A stretch of 33,600 nucleotides of DNA. Origin: Oscillatoriales cyanobacterium. Lineage in GTDB: Bacteria; Cyanobacteriota; Cyanobacteriia; Cyanobacteriales; Laspinemataceae. The notes beneath the pieces are model-generated. The model ran no database searches, had not been told where the DNA came from, and saw nothing but the letters and a program-made list of their open reading frames with translations. The stretch covers positions 1 through 33,600 of the forward strand of contig JAABRM010000074.1 of the NCBI GenBank assembly GCA_011390955.1, read 5' to 3'. How positions within the stretch are numbered: position 1 is the first letter of the stretch; each line of letters starts with the position of its first letter. Position numbers and translations under genes: made by a program. This document shows positions 24,308 to 31,725 of this stretch, one piece after another.

Positions 24308-25732
24308 TTATCTCTGGCGTCGCCGTTCCGCGAGTTGCAATAAAATGCCTGAGTGGATTTCGCGGGTAATGGGATAAAAGTAGGCAAACACTAAACCACC
24401 CAACAGGACTAGAGTGGGCAAAGGCCCGATCGCCACTCGAATGGCCATAAGTGCAGACGGGGGTTGTTCGGGCAAAGGTTGTCCGGCAACTCGTTCGATA
24501 AAGCCCGCCGACTCTAAGGAAATGCCCACCAAAAATAAACCCACCGCTAGACCAATTTTTTGCAGCAACACCATGAAAGCGTAGAAAATGCCTTCCCGAC
24601 GTTGACCTGTTTTCAATTCGTCGAGGTCGATGGTATCGGGCACCATTGACCAGGGGATCAGATAAGCGGTGGAGACACCACAACCAGCCAGGACTGCGAG
24701 GAAATACATCAGAGGAATTTGGTCAGCTTGCAGGAAAAATAGTCCCCCTTGGGCAACGATCCACAAACCAACTCCCATAAAATAGACGACTTTTTTGCCG
24801 TAGCGATCGCTGACTTTGCTCCAAACAAATAACATCAACAGAGCGGTTCCTTGCACCATAATAGCCACTTGGGGAAATTTCTCCTCTGGGAGTTGCATAC
24901 AGTTGACTACGAAGTAGGGAAGGATAGAGGCAGTGACTTGTACCGCTAACCAAGAACAAAGATAGATACCAATAACTAACAGAAACGGGCGATTACTCCA
25001 AACAATTTTTAACTGTTCGGCAATGGGCAACGATACCGCCTCTTCCATTTCTGGTTGCCTTTGGGTCATCATAGCCAAGCGGTGACGGGTGCCAAAAAAG
25101 CACCAATAAATCGGCAACACGGCAATAAAAGCACAGATACCGCCGAGAATCAGATAACGTTGCTGGGGGTCTTCAACGGTGCCAAAAATTATTTGGGCTA
25201 ATATTAGGGAGCCAATACTGCCGCCGATGGAAAAAGCGAAGCGAAAACTATTTAAACTGGTGCGTTCGTTGTAGTCCTGGGTAAGCTCTGGGGTGAGGGC
25301 AGTGTAGGGCAAGTTGATGGCGGTATAGCCCAGGTTAAATAAGATCCCGATCGCTACATAGTAAGCAAATAACCCCCATTGACCCAAGGGTGGGACAAGC
25401 CATTGGCAAAAGAATAGGATGCCAAAGGGTATAGCCCCAAAAATCATCCAGGGGTAGCGTCTACCCCAACGGGACTTGGTGCGATCGCTTAATACTCCGA
25501 CAACTGGGTCGTTGATGGCATCAGAAATTTTGCCAATCATTAAAATACTTCCAGCCAACCCAGCAGGCAGACCGGCCACATTGGTAAAAAATATCATTAA
25601 GAAGAATACTAAGATGTTGGCAGTGATGGCCGCACCGAGATCCCCCGCCCCAAAAGCCAATTTGGTGGAAAAATTCATCGGCGGGGCGGTCGATATCTGA
25701 GCCTGTGAGGGATTGGAGGGAGAATCATTCAT
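24308..25732 (-). CDS. GPH-family (glycoside/pentoside/hexuronide) cation symporter, MFS type
   Basis: A 474-aa inner-membrane transporter with about 12 hydrophobic spans. The GPH signature is clear: FGAGDLGAAITANILVFFLM in span 1, GKISDAINDPVVGVLSDRT and SRWGRRYPWM after span 2, and the QDYNERTSLNSFRF loop before the middle. These proteins bring in sugars or glycosides with Na+ or H+; the substrate cannot be read from sequence. A short Ser/Pro N-terminal extension precedes span 1. It is divergent from the phosphoribosyltransferase gene with only 40 bp between starts. No sugar-metabolism gene is adjacent. Confidence 0.9.
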   Translation of the reverse strand: MNDSPSNPSQAQISTAPPMNFSTKLAFGAGDLGAAITANILVFFLMIFFTNVAGLPAGLAGSILMIGKISDAINDPVVGVLSDRTKSRWGRRYPWMIFGAIPFGILFFCQWLVPPLGQWGLFAYYVAIGILFNLGYTAINLPYTALTPELTQDYNERTSLNSFRFAFSIGGSIGSLILAQIIFGTVEDPQQRYLILGGICAFIAVLPIYWCFFGTRHRLAMMTQRQPEMEEAVSLPIAEQLKIVWSNRPFLLVIGIYLCSWLAVQVTASILPYFVVNCMQLPEEKFPQVAIMVQGTALLMLFVWSKVSDRYGKKVVYFMGVGLWIVAQGGLFFLQADQIPLMYFLAVLAGCGVSTAYLIPWSMVPDTIDLDELKTGQRREGIFYAFMVLLQKIGLAVGLFLVGISLESAGFIERVAGQPLPEQPPSALMAIRVAIGPLPTLVLLGGLVFAYFYPITREIHSGILLQLAERRRQR

Positions 25733-25772
25733 GGTTTTGATGATAATTGCTAATAATTAACTTCTAGCGGTT

Positions 25773-26309
25773 ATGACTGATTTATACGTTTCTTGGTCAG
25801 AGTATCACCAAAAAATTGAGCAGTTAGCTGCCCAAATCTATATTGATAACTGGCAATTTAATCAAATTGTTTGTTTAGCGCGGGGTGGGTTACGGATTGG
25901 CGATTTGTTATCGCGGATTTACCGGCAACCTCTGGCAATTCTAGCAGTCTCCTCTTATGGCGGGGTGATGGGTCAAGACCGGGGTAAAGTGGCGATCGCT
26001 TCCCACTTGACCATGACCAGCGAGTTTTTAGGCAACCGGGTGCTGTTGGTAGATGACTTAGTAGACTCTGGGGAGTCGATCCAAGAAGCGATCGCCTGGT
26101 TAAATCGTCATTATGGACAGGAAATCCCAGAAATTCGGACTGCGGTACTGTGGTACAAAGCTGCTTCGGGGTTCCAGCCCGATTATTTTGTGGATTATCT
26201 CCCAGATAATCCCTGGATTCATCAGCCATTTGAGCGTTATGAGGCGATCGACCCCGCCGAATTAGTGGCAATGGTTAATAATAAGGTGAATCATCCCAAA
26301 ATACTTTGA
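25773..26309 (+). CDS. Phosphoribosyltransferase-family protein
   Basis: A 178-aa type I phosphoribosyltransferase fold. The PRPP-binding motif is RVLLVDDLVDSGESIQEA (about 90-107), and the flexible-loop and ARGGLRIGDLLSR region (about 36-48) fits a purine or xanthine-guanine phosphoribosyltransferase-like family. The N-terminus (MTDLYVSWSEYHQKIEQLA) matches the small cyanobacterial/archaeal group that includes hypoxanthine phosphoribosyltransferase-like proteins. The substrate is not assignable. It may salvage purine bases, but no purine gene is adjacent. Confidence 0.85.
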   Translation: MTDLYVSWSEYHQKIEQLAAQIYIDNWQFNQIVCLARGGLRIGDLLSRIYRQPLAILAVSSYGGVMGQDRGKVAIASHLTMTSEFLGNRVLLVDDLVDSGESIQEAIAWLNRHYGQEIPEIRTAVLWYKAASGFQPDYFVDYLPDNPWIHQPFERYEAIDPAELVAMVNNKVNHPKIL

Positions 26310-26403
26310 GGATAATTACTCTGGTAGAAATAATCAATGGCTGGATATTGTTAAAATTTGTCTAACTTTAAAGTGGATTGTCTTTGTGCGGGAGTTTGTA
26401 TGC

Positions 26404-27258
26404 ATGGATAACGCGAGTCTGTCGAAAAAACCATTAAAAACCGGCTCATCGGCGATCGCTGGGGAAGATATTCCGCAAGCTGTTCGCGAACCGGGAAAAA
26501 AAGCCCTAGCTGTAGCCTCTGGGTCACGGCCCAAACCTGTTTGGGCAATTGGTGGATTGATTATCTTAGTAGCGATCGCCACCAGTGGGGGCGTTTGGTA
26601 TGGCTGGCAGGCTCAACAGAACTCTGTCGGAGCAACCTCGAATCCGGCGGCCAACCCATCCTCAGCGGGGGCCACAGAAACTTCCTCATCAGCGATCGCC
26701 GGGGCTAATCCTCAAGCGTCGCAACCTACCGAGTCGAAACCTACCGAAAATGTACTGGGACATTTGCGCTATGAGGAAGCCCCCGCGTCAGAACTCAGAC
26801 CGATTACTTGGGATGGTAGGCTGAAAATGCGGCAAGCGGCGGCGGAAGCATTTCTGAAAATGCAAGAAGCAGCGCGTTTAGATGGCATTGAATTAGTGGC
26901 GATTTCCGCCTTTAGAACCTTAGCAGACCAAGATTATTTATTTTTTGGGATGAAAGCGGAAAGAGGTCAAGGGCCGACAAAACGGGCAGAAGTTAGCGCC
27001 CCTCCAGGATATAGCGAACACCACACTGGCTATGCAGTGGATATTGGAGATGGGAATGTTCCCGCGACAGATTTAAGTACCAGTTTTGAAAATACTTCCG
27101 CATTTAAGTGGTTAGAAGAAAATGCCCCTTATTATAGTTTCGAGCTATCGTTCCCAGAAAATAACCCCCAAGGAATTAGTTATGAACCTTGGCATTGGCG
27201 CTTTGTAGGCGATCGGCATAGTTTAGAAACTTTCTATAAAGCACAAACTTTAAAATAA
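26404..27258 (+). CDS. VanY-type D-Ala-D-Ala carboxypeptidase (M15)
   Basis: A 284-aa membrane-anchored peptidase. One membrane span is at 46-67 (VWAIGGLIILVAIATSGGVW), followed by a Ser/Ala/Pro linker (70-115) and the M15B domain (about 118-284). Catalytic and zinc motifs are intact: SAFRTLADQDYLF (168-180), SEHHTGYAVD (204-213, ligands H206 and D213) and EPWHWR (261-266, ligand H264). It trims peptidoglycan stem peptides outside the membrane. The ATG at 26404 is preferred because GGGAG lies 9 bases before it; a GTG at 26386 is also in frame. Confidence 0.88.
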   Translation: MDNASLSKKPLKTGSSAIAGEDIPQAVREPGKKALAVASGSRPKPVWAIGGLIILVAIATSGGVWYGWQAQQNSVGATSNPAANPSSAGATETSSSAIAGANPQASQPTESKPTENVLGHLRYEEAPASELRPITWDGRLKMRQAAAEAFLKMQEAARLDGIELVAISAFRTLADQDYLFFGMKAERGQGPTKRAEVSAPPGYSEHHTGYAVDIGDGNVPATDLSTSFENTSAFKWLEENAPYYSFELSFPENNPQGISYEPWHWRFVGDRHSLETFYKAQTLK

Positions 27259-27278
27259 TTAACGTAATTAATTATCAG

Positions 27279-27449
27279 TAAAAGTAGGGTGTGTTAGGCG
27301 CGGAAATAATCTTTCTTACCCTAAAAATCAACCTGAAAAACCGCGCCGTAACGCACCAAAACCCATTAAAAGTAGGGTGTGTTAGGCGCGGAAATTATCT
27401 TTGTTAGCCTTCAAATTAACCTAAAAAACCGCGCCGTAACGCACCAAAA
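27279..27449. repeat. Two tandem 83-bp copies of a TAGGGTGTGTTAGG element
   Basis: Copies at 27279-27361 and 27367-27449 start TAAAAGTAGGGTGTGTTAGG and end CCGCGCCGTAACGCACC. The ends are imperfect inverted repeats, and the middle is AT-rich and diverged. The MITE at 3714-3801 carries the same GTAGGGTGTGTTAG...TAACGCAC outer motifs around a much shorter interior. Confidence 0.8.
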
Positions 27450-27532
27450 AACGACGATTCAAAAACCGATTTTTTTAACATAACTGCTAAAATATATTTA
27501 ACTAGCCCATCTTTATGATAGGAGAGATCAAA

Positions 27533-28147
27533 ATGGTACAAACACCCACAAAACCGGAAACCGAAACCCTGTTACTGGAGTTACCCAGAACTCTGAATTT
27601 ATATGTCACCCAGGAACAATTTGCCGCTTTAGCAGCCAGCAATCGAGAATTACAACTAGAGAGAACCGCAAAAGGAGAGTTAATTGTGAATCCACCAACA
27701 GGTTGGCAAACCGGAAAACGAAATTGGAGTATTTCTGGAGAGTTATATATATGGTGGCGGAATGCCGGTGAACCCGGAGAAGCCTTTGACTCTTCTGCTG
27801 GATTTATTTTACCCAATGGTGCAAATCGTTCTCCCGATGCTTGTTGGATTAGTCAAGAGCGTTGGGATGCACTTACCGATGCACAAAAGGGAACTTTTGC
27901 CAATATTTGCCCGGATTTTGTGGTGGAGTTACGTTCGGGTTCTGATGCTGTGAAGCCCCTGCAAGAAAAAATGCAAGAGTATATGGAGAATGGGGCAAAA
28001 TTGGGTTGGTTAATCGACCCACAAAATAAAATTGTGGAAGTTTATCGAGCGGGTTTAGAAGTAGAAATATTGTCTAATCCAACGGAGTTATCCGGGGAGG
28101 AAGTATTACCCGGTTTTGTGTTGAATATGCATCGGGTTTGGGGTTAG
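27533..28147 (+). CDS. Uma2-family endonuclease-fold protein, tandem copy 1
   Basis: A 204-aa Uma2/DUF820 protein. Active-site pattern: SPDACWIS (Asp), FVVELRSGSD (Glu), LQEKMQEYMENGAKLGWLID (Lys). The start at 27533 is supported by AGGAGAG ahead and by exact correspondence with the start of copy 2. The gene, with about 45 bp of its leader, is duplicated in tandem (copy 2 at 28311). The two proteins are near-identical except for a patch at about residues 57-83. The role of Uma2 proteins is not established. Confidence 0.9.
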   Translation: MVQTPTKPETETLLLELPRTLNLYVTQEQFAALAASNRELQLERTAKGELIVNPPTGWQTGKRNWSISGELYIWWRNAGEPGEAFDSSAGFILPNGANRSPDACWISQERWDALTDAQKGTFANICPDFVVELRSGSDAVKPLQEKMQEYMENGAKLGWLIDPQNKIVEVYRAGLEVEILSNPTELSGEEVLPGFVLNMHRVWG

Positions 28148-28191
28148 CTACTTGGGGTTAGCGCGATCGCATAAAATAAGTGAATAGAACC

Positions 28192-28258
28192 AAAAACCCG
28201 GTTTTGCAACTTAATTTTAGGCAACCGATGATTTTTTAAGTCAGAAACCGGGTTTTTT
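28192..28258. mobile_element. 67-bp palindromic element, diverged copy
   Basis: AAAAACCCGGTTTT at the left and GAAACCGGGTTTTTT at the right, total 67 bp, as in the pair at 21960-22112. It lies between the two tandem Uma2 genes. The interior is unrelated or much diverged. Confidence 0.6.
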
Positions 28259-28310
28259 AAACGAATAAAATATATTTAAATAGCCCATCTCTATAATCGG
28301 AGAGGTAAAA

Positions 28311-28922
28311 ATGGTACAAACACCCGCAAAACCGGAAACCGAAACTCTGTTACTGGAGTTACCCAAAACCCTGAAACTCTATGTTACCCAGGAACAATTT
28401 GCCGCTTTAGCAGCCAGCAATCGAGAATTACAACTAGAGAGAACCGCACAAGGAGAGTTAATTGTGAATCCACCAACAGGCTGGGAAACTGGAAAACGTA
28501 ACCGCAGTATCATCGGACAACTCGATCGCTGGTATGAAAATCATCAACAGGGAGAAGCTTTTGACTGTTCAACGGGATTTATTTTACCCAATGGTGCAAA
28601 TCGTTCTCCCGATGCTTGTTGGATTAGTCAAGCACGTTGGGATGCCTTGACCGATGCACAAAAGGGAACTTTTGCCAATATTTGCCCGGATTTTGTGGTG
28701 GAATTGCGATCGGGTTCTGATGCTTTGAAGCCCCTGCAAGAGAAAATGCAAGAGTATATGGAGAATGGGGCAAAATTGGGTTGGTTAATCGACCCACAAA
28801 ATAAAATTGTGGAAGTTTATCGAGTGGGTTTAGAAGTAGAAATATTGTCGAATCCAACGGAGTTATCCGGGGAGGAAGTATTACCCGGTTTTGTGTTGCT
28901 TATGGGTCGCGTTTGGGGTTAG
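28311..28922 (+). CDS. Uma2-family endonuclease-fold protein, tandem copy 2
   Basis: A 203-aa protein, the second tandem Uma2 copy, with the same active-site pattern and start context (GGAGAGG ahead of the ATG). It differs from copy 1 mainly in the patch QTGKRNWSISGELYIWW versus ETGKRNRSIIGQLDRWY and the following loop (HQQGEAFDCSTG). Its stop codon is directly followed by the tail of a HigB-like toxin, so the duplication or insertion end lies exactly there. Confidence 0.9.
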   Translation: MVQTPAKPETETLLLELPKTLKLYVTQEQFAALAASNRELQLERTAQGELIVNPPTGWETGKRNRSIIGQLDRWYENHQQGEAFDCSTGFILPNGANRSPDACWISQARWDALTDAQKGTFANICPDFVVELRSGSDALKPLQEKMQEYMENGAKLGWLIDPQNKIVEVYRVGLEVEILSNPTELSGEEVLPGFVLLMGRVWG

Positions 28923-28923
28923 C

Positions 28924-29016
28924 GACTGTTTCCGCCAATGGTACAAGGAAAATATTCCTATAGCAGAGCGACGTTATCAAAAGTATCTTGACAAGCTGAA
29001 GGAAGAACAAGCATGA
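28924..29016 (+). pseudogene. C-terminal fragment of a HigB/RelE-type toxin
   Basis: The first base after the Uma2 stop begins an in-frame run of 30 residues (DCFRQWYKENIPIAERRYQK then YLDKLKEEQA) ending in TGA. This resembles the C-terminus of HigB / phage Gp49-like toxins. The TGA overlaps the antitoxin ATG by 4 bp (ATGA), as in intact higBA-type operons. The rest of the toxin is absent from the window. Confidence 0.75.
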
Positions 29017-29330
29017 AAGAATATACAACTTTATCGTCAGAGTTAGCAAAACTTTCTCCAGAAAGACGGGAAAAGATAAAATCCAGAGCGTCTAAAATTT
29101 ATCTTGAAGAACTGACTTTCAAGTATCTGCAAGATAAATTAGGATTGTCTGAGGAAGAGTTGGAGCAATATTTTGCCGAATCTGACCCCAAACGAGCAAA
29201 ACAGAAAAGTGGAGAATCTCTGGAGTTAAATACACTTCAGGAGGTAGTAAACGCATTAGGGGGAACTATAGAAATTACTATAAAAATTCCCCATAAAGAG
29301 CCTCTTATTCTTAGCAGCCAAAAAGATTAA
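29013..29330 (+). CDS. HigA-like antitoxin (XRE-related), orphan
   Basis: A 105-aa protein with the pattern of XRE-type antitoxins paired with HigB-like toxins: an N-terminal LSPERREKIKSRASKI helix, a weak HTH (LQDKLGLSEEELEQYF), then LELNTLQEVVNALGGTIEIT and a terminal beta strand (IKIPHKEPLIL). The second half of the HTH (DPKRAKQKSGESLE) fits the canonical recognition helix poorly. AAGGAAG lies before the ATG, inside the toxin remnant. Because the toxin is truncated, the gene is probably left without a partner. A strong terminator follows. Confidence 0.78.
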   Translation: MKEYTTLSSELAKLSPERREKIKSRASKIYLEELTFKYLQDKLGLSEEELEQYFAESDPKRAKQKSGESLELNTLQEVVNALGGTIEITIKIPHKEPLILSSQKD

Positions 29331-29340
29331 AGAGATGCAT

Positions 29341-29372
29341 AGAAAAGCCGTCGGCCTGCCGACGGCTTTTCT
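29341..29372. terminator. Bidirectional terminator after the HigA-like gene
   Basis: AGAAAAGCCGTCGG-CCTG-CCGACGGCTTTTCT, 14-bp exact arms with a 4-nt loop. A/T ends on both sides allow action on either strand. It starts 10 bp after the antitoxin stop codon. Confidence 0.85.
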
Positions 29373-29853
29373 ATGGTTTGCTTCCTGAAAATATTCTGGA
29401 GTGCGATCGCCATCCTCAAACCAGGAATTCGCTCTTGTTTATAGAACCTATTGGATTTTATTATGATAATTCAATAAAATTATTTATACATCTCTAGAAA
29501 TCTGAAACAAGCGATAAATTACCCCATAGAACAGGAATGGGAATGTGGGCGATCGGGGATAAATCGAGGATAGATCGGGGATAAATCGAGGACAATTTAA
29601 AAAAATATTACCGCAATTAAACATTCGTATTAGTAAATACTTATTGTCTTTTGATTCATAAAACTTTATAATCTGCATCAAGTCATAGATTTTTTGTGAT
29701 GCAACAGGCTAAAACCATAATAAAATCGAATGGTTGTGAGGGCGTAACGCTTATGCCCGATCGCATAAAACCGATCGCGCCCGCACCAACTCGTATATAC
29801 CCGATCGCCCAGCCAACAAGAACCAACAACCGCCAACAAAGAACAAACAACTG
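29373..29853. other. Gene-free spacer before ndhF with 22-bp tandem repeat
   Basis: GATCGGGGATAAATCGAGGA occurs at 29551-29570 and 29573-29592, period 22 bp. Nearer ndhF there are several GATCGC sites and CAACAA runs (29815-29850) of heptamer type. The promoter of the ndhF operon should lie here, but I see no convincing -35/-10 pair. Confidence 0.6.
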
Positions 29854-31710
29854 ATGGACACCTTCAGCCAAACAATCTGGTTAATCCCGCTCTACGCCGT
29901 ACTCGGTGCAGCGCTGACTTCGCTGTGGTCGCCCGGTCTAATTCGACGCACCGGCCCGCGACCCGCAGGCTACTTAAACCTGCTGACCACCGCCATAGCC
30001 TTACTGCATAGCCTCCTAGCCCTAAGAGAAATCTGGTCAGCCCCCAGACAATTCTCGGTGAACTGGCTGCACGCTGCTTCTCTGGACATCACTTTTGACA
30101 TAACGGTGAGCGCCACCACTGTAGGCGCTTTAGTAGTCATTTTGGGACTGAACCTGCTGACCCAAATTTACGCGATCGCCTACTTAGAAATGGACTGGGG
30201 CTGGGCGCGGTTCTATGCCTTACTCGCGGCTTTTGAAGCGGGGATGGCTGCCCTAATGCTGACCAACTCCCTATTTTTCAGCTACGTGATGCTGGAAATC
30301 CTCACCTTGGGAACCTATTTATTAATTGGTTTCTGGTTTAACCAATCCCTAGTCGTCACCGGCGCCCGGGACGGCTTCCTGACCAAACGGGTAGGCGACC
30401 TGGTATTACTCATGGGGGTGGTCGCCCTCTACCCCCTGGCAGGCACTTGGAACTACGACCAATTGAGCGCCTGGGCAAGCACCGCCAAACTAGACCCCAC
30501 CGTTGCCACCCTCCTCGGTTTAGCCTTACTCGCCGGCCCCTTGGGGAAATGCGCTCAATTCCCCTTACAGCTTTGGCTGGATGAAGCAATGGAAGGCCCG
30601 ATGCCAGCGACCATATTGCGGAACTCCGTGGTCGTCTCCACCGGGGCTTGGGTACTGATTAAAATGCAGCCCATTCTCGACCTGTCCCCAACGGTGGTTC
30701 AGGTGGAAATTTTCGCCGGTGCTTTTACCGCAGTTGCTTGCGCTGGCATCGCCTTAGCCCAAATTGACCTCAAGCGCATATTCTCCTACGCCACCAGTAG
30801 TTACTTGGGTGTCGTATTTATGGCGGTGGGGACTGGAGAAGCGGAAGCAGCCCTAGTCTTACTGCTGACTTATGCGGTGGCTATGGCCCTGATGCTGATG
30901 AGTATTGGCGGCATTATTCTCAACAATATCTCCCAAGACATTACCCAATTCGGTGGACTGTGGTCGCGGCGACCAATTTCGGCAATTTGCTTCGTTGTCG
31001 GCGCTTTGTCCTTGGTGGCAACACCCCCCCTGGGTTGCTTCTGGGGTCTGGCAACTATTGCCAACAGTTTGCCCCCGGTTTTGCTGACCGTGCTGTTATT
31101 AGTCAACGGCTTAACCGCTTGTAGTTTAGCGCGGGTATTCGGTCAACTGTTTACCGGCCCCGCTACGGACTGGACGAAGCGATCGCCGGAAGGTTTGTGG
31201 GCGTTGGTATTGCCCATGACCTTCCTACTGGGTATTGCCCTGCACTTGCCCCAACTGTTAGGGGTCTTGGGACTTTTACCGGACATGGCTTTAATCATCC
31301 AACCCGCCACTTTATTGTTAATCGGCTCAACCATAACTGGTGCTGGAGTGGGTTTGTACCTCTATGGGGGAGAAAGAATCGCGAAACCCATTCGCTTGCC
31401 TGTTCGCTTGCCTTATCTGGGGGGGGCGGTGCAAGATTTCTTTGCCTACGACTTCTACACCGCCCAACTATATAAAGTAACCGTAATTGCCGTAGTGGGA
31501 TATGTGGCTAAAGCGATTGATTGGTGCGATCGCGTCTTAGTTGACGGGGCGGTGAACTTCGTCGGACTGTTCACCATTGCCAGCGGTGAAAGCTTGAAAT
31601 ATAACACCAGCGGACAAGTGCAGTTTTATGCCCTGTCCATATTGCTGGGCACCATCGTGTTTGGCTTACTGCTGTGTTATCCCCTGCTGTCTCACCTCCC
31701 TTTATCGTAA
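29854..31710 (+). CDS. ndhF: NDH-1 subunit NdhF, CO2-uptake type (NdhF3/NdhF4)
   Basis: A 618-aa thylakoid-membrane antiporter-like subunit with about 15-16 spans. The opening IWLIPLYAVLGAALTSLWSP and IRRTGPRPAGYLN match the NdhF3/NdhF4 branch. That branch serves the NDH-1MS complexes which, with CupA or CupB, hydrate CO2 using electron flow. The core GPLGKCAQFPLQLWLDEAME followed by GPMPATILRNSVVVSTGAWV replaces the usual respiratory NdhF text ([26 protein letters not shown]). It lies 15 bp before ndhD on the same strand. I cannot decide between ndhF3 and ndhF4; length slightly favours ndhF4. No Shine-Dalgarno sequence is clear. Confidence 0.9.
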   Translation: MDTFSQTIWLIPLYAVLGAALTSLWSPGLIRRTGPRPAGYLNLLTTAIALLHSLLALREIWSAPRQFSVNWLHAASLDITFDITVSATTVGALVVILGLNLLTQIYAIAYLEMDWGWARFYALLAAFEAGMAALMLTNSLFFSYVMLEILTLGTYLLIGFWFNQSLVVTGARDGFLTKRVGDLVLLMGVVALYPLAGTWNYDQLSAWASTAKLDPTVATLLGLALLAGPLGKCAQFPLQLWLDEAMEGPMPATILRNSVVVSTGAWVLIKMQPILDLSPTVVQVEIFAGAFTAVACAGIALAQIDLKRIFSYATSSYLGVVFMAVGTGEAEAALVLLLTYAVAMALMLMSIGGIILNNISQDITQFGGLWSRRPISAICFVVGALSLVATPPLGCFWGLATIANSLPPVLLTVLLLVNGLTACSLARVFGQLFTGPATDWTKRSPEGLWALVLPMTFLLGIALHLPQLLGVLGLLPDMALIIQPATLLLIGSTITGAGVGLYLYGGERIAKPIRLPVRLPYLGGAVQDFFAYDFYTAQLYKVTVIAVVGYVAKAIDWCDRVLVDGAVNFVGLFTIASGESLKYNTSGQVQFYALSILLGTIVFGLLLCYPLLSHLPLS

Positions 31711-31725
31711 ATTCAAACCAAGACC

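Noticed and set aside
24219-24683. 154-aa open frame on the minus strand
   Set aside because: It is an alternate frame of the GPH symporter gene that runs into heptamer repeats.
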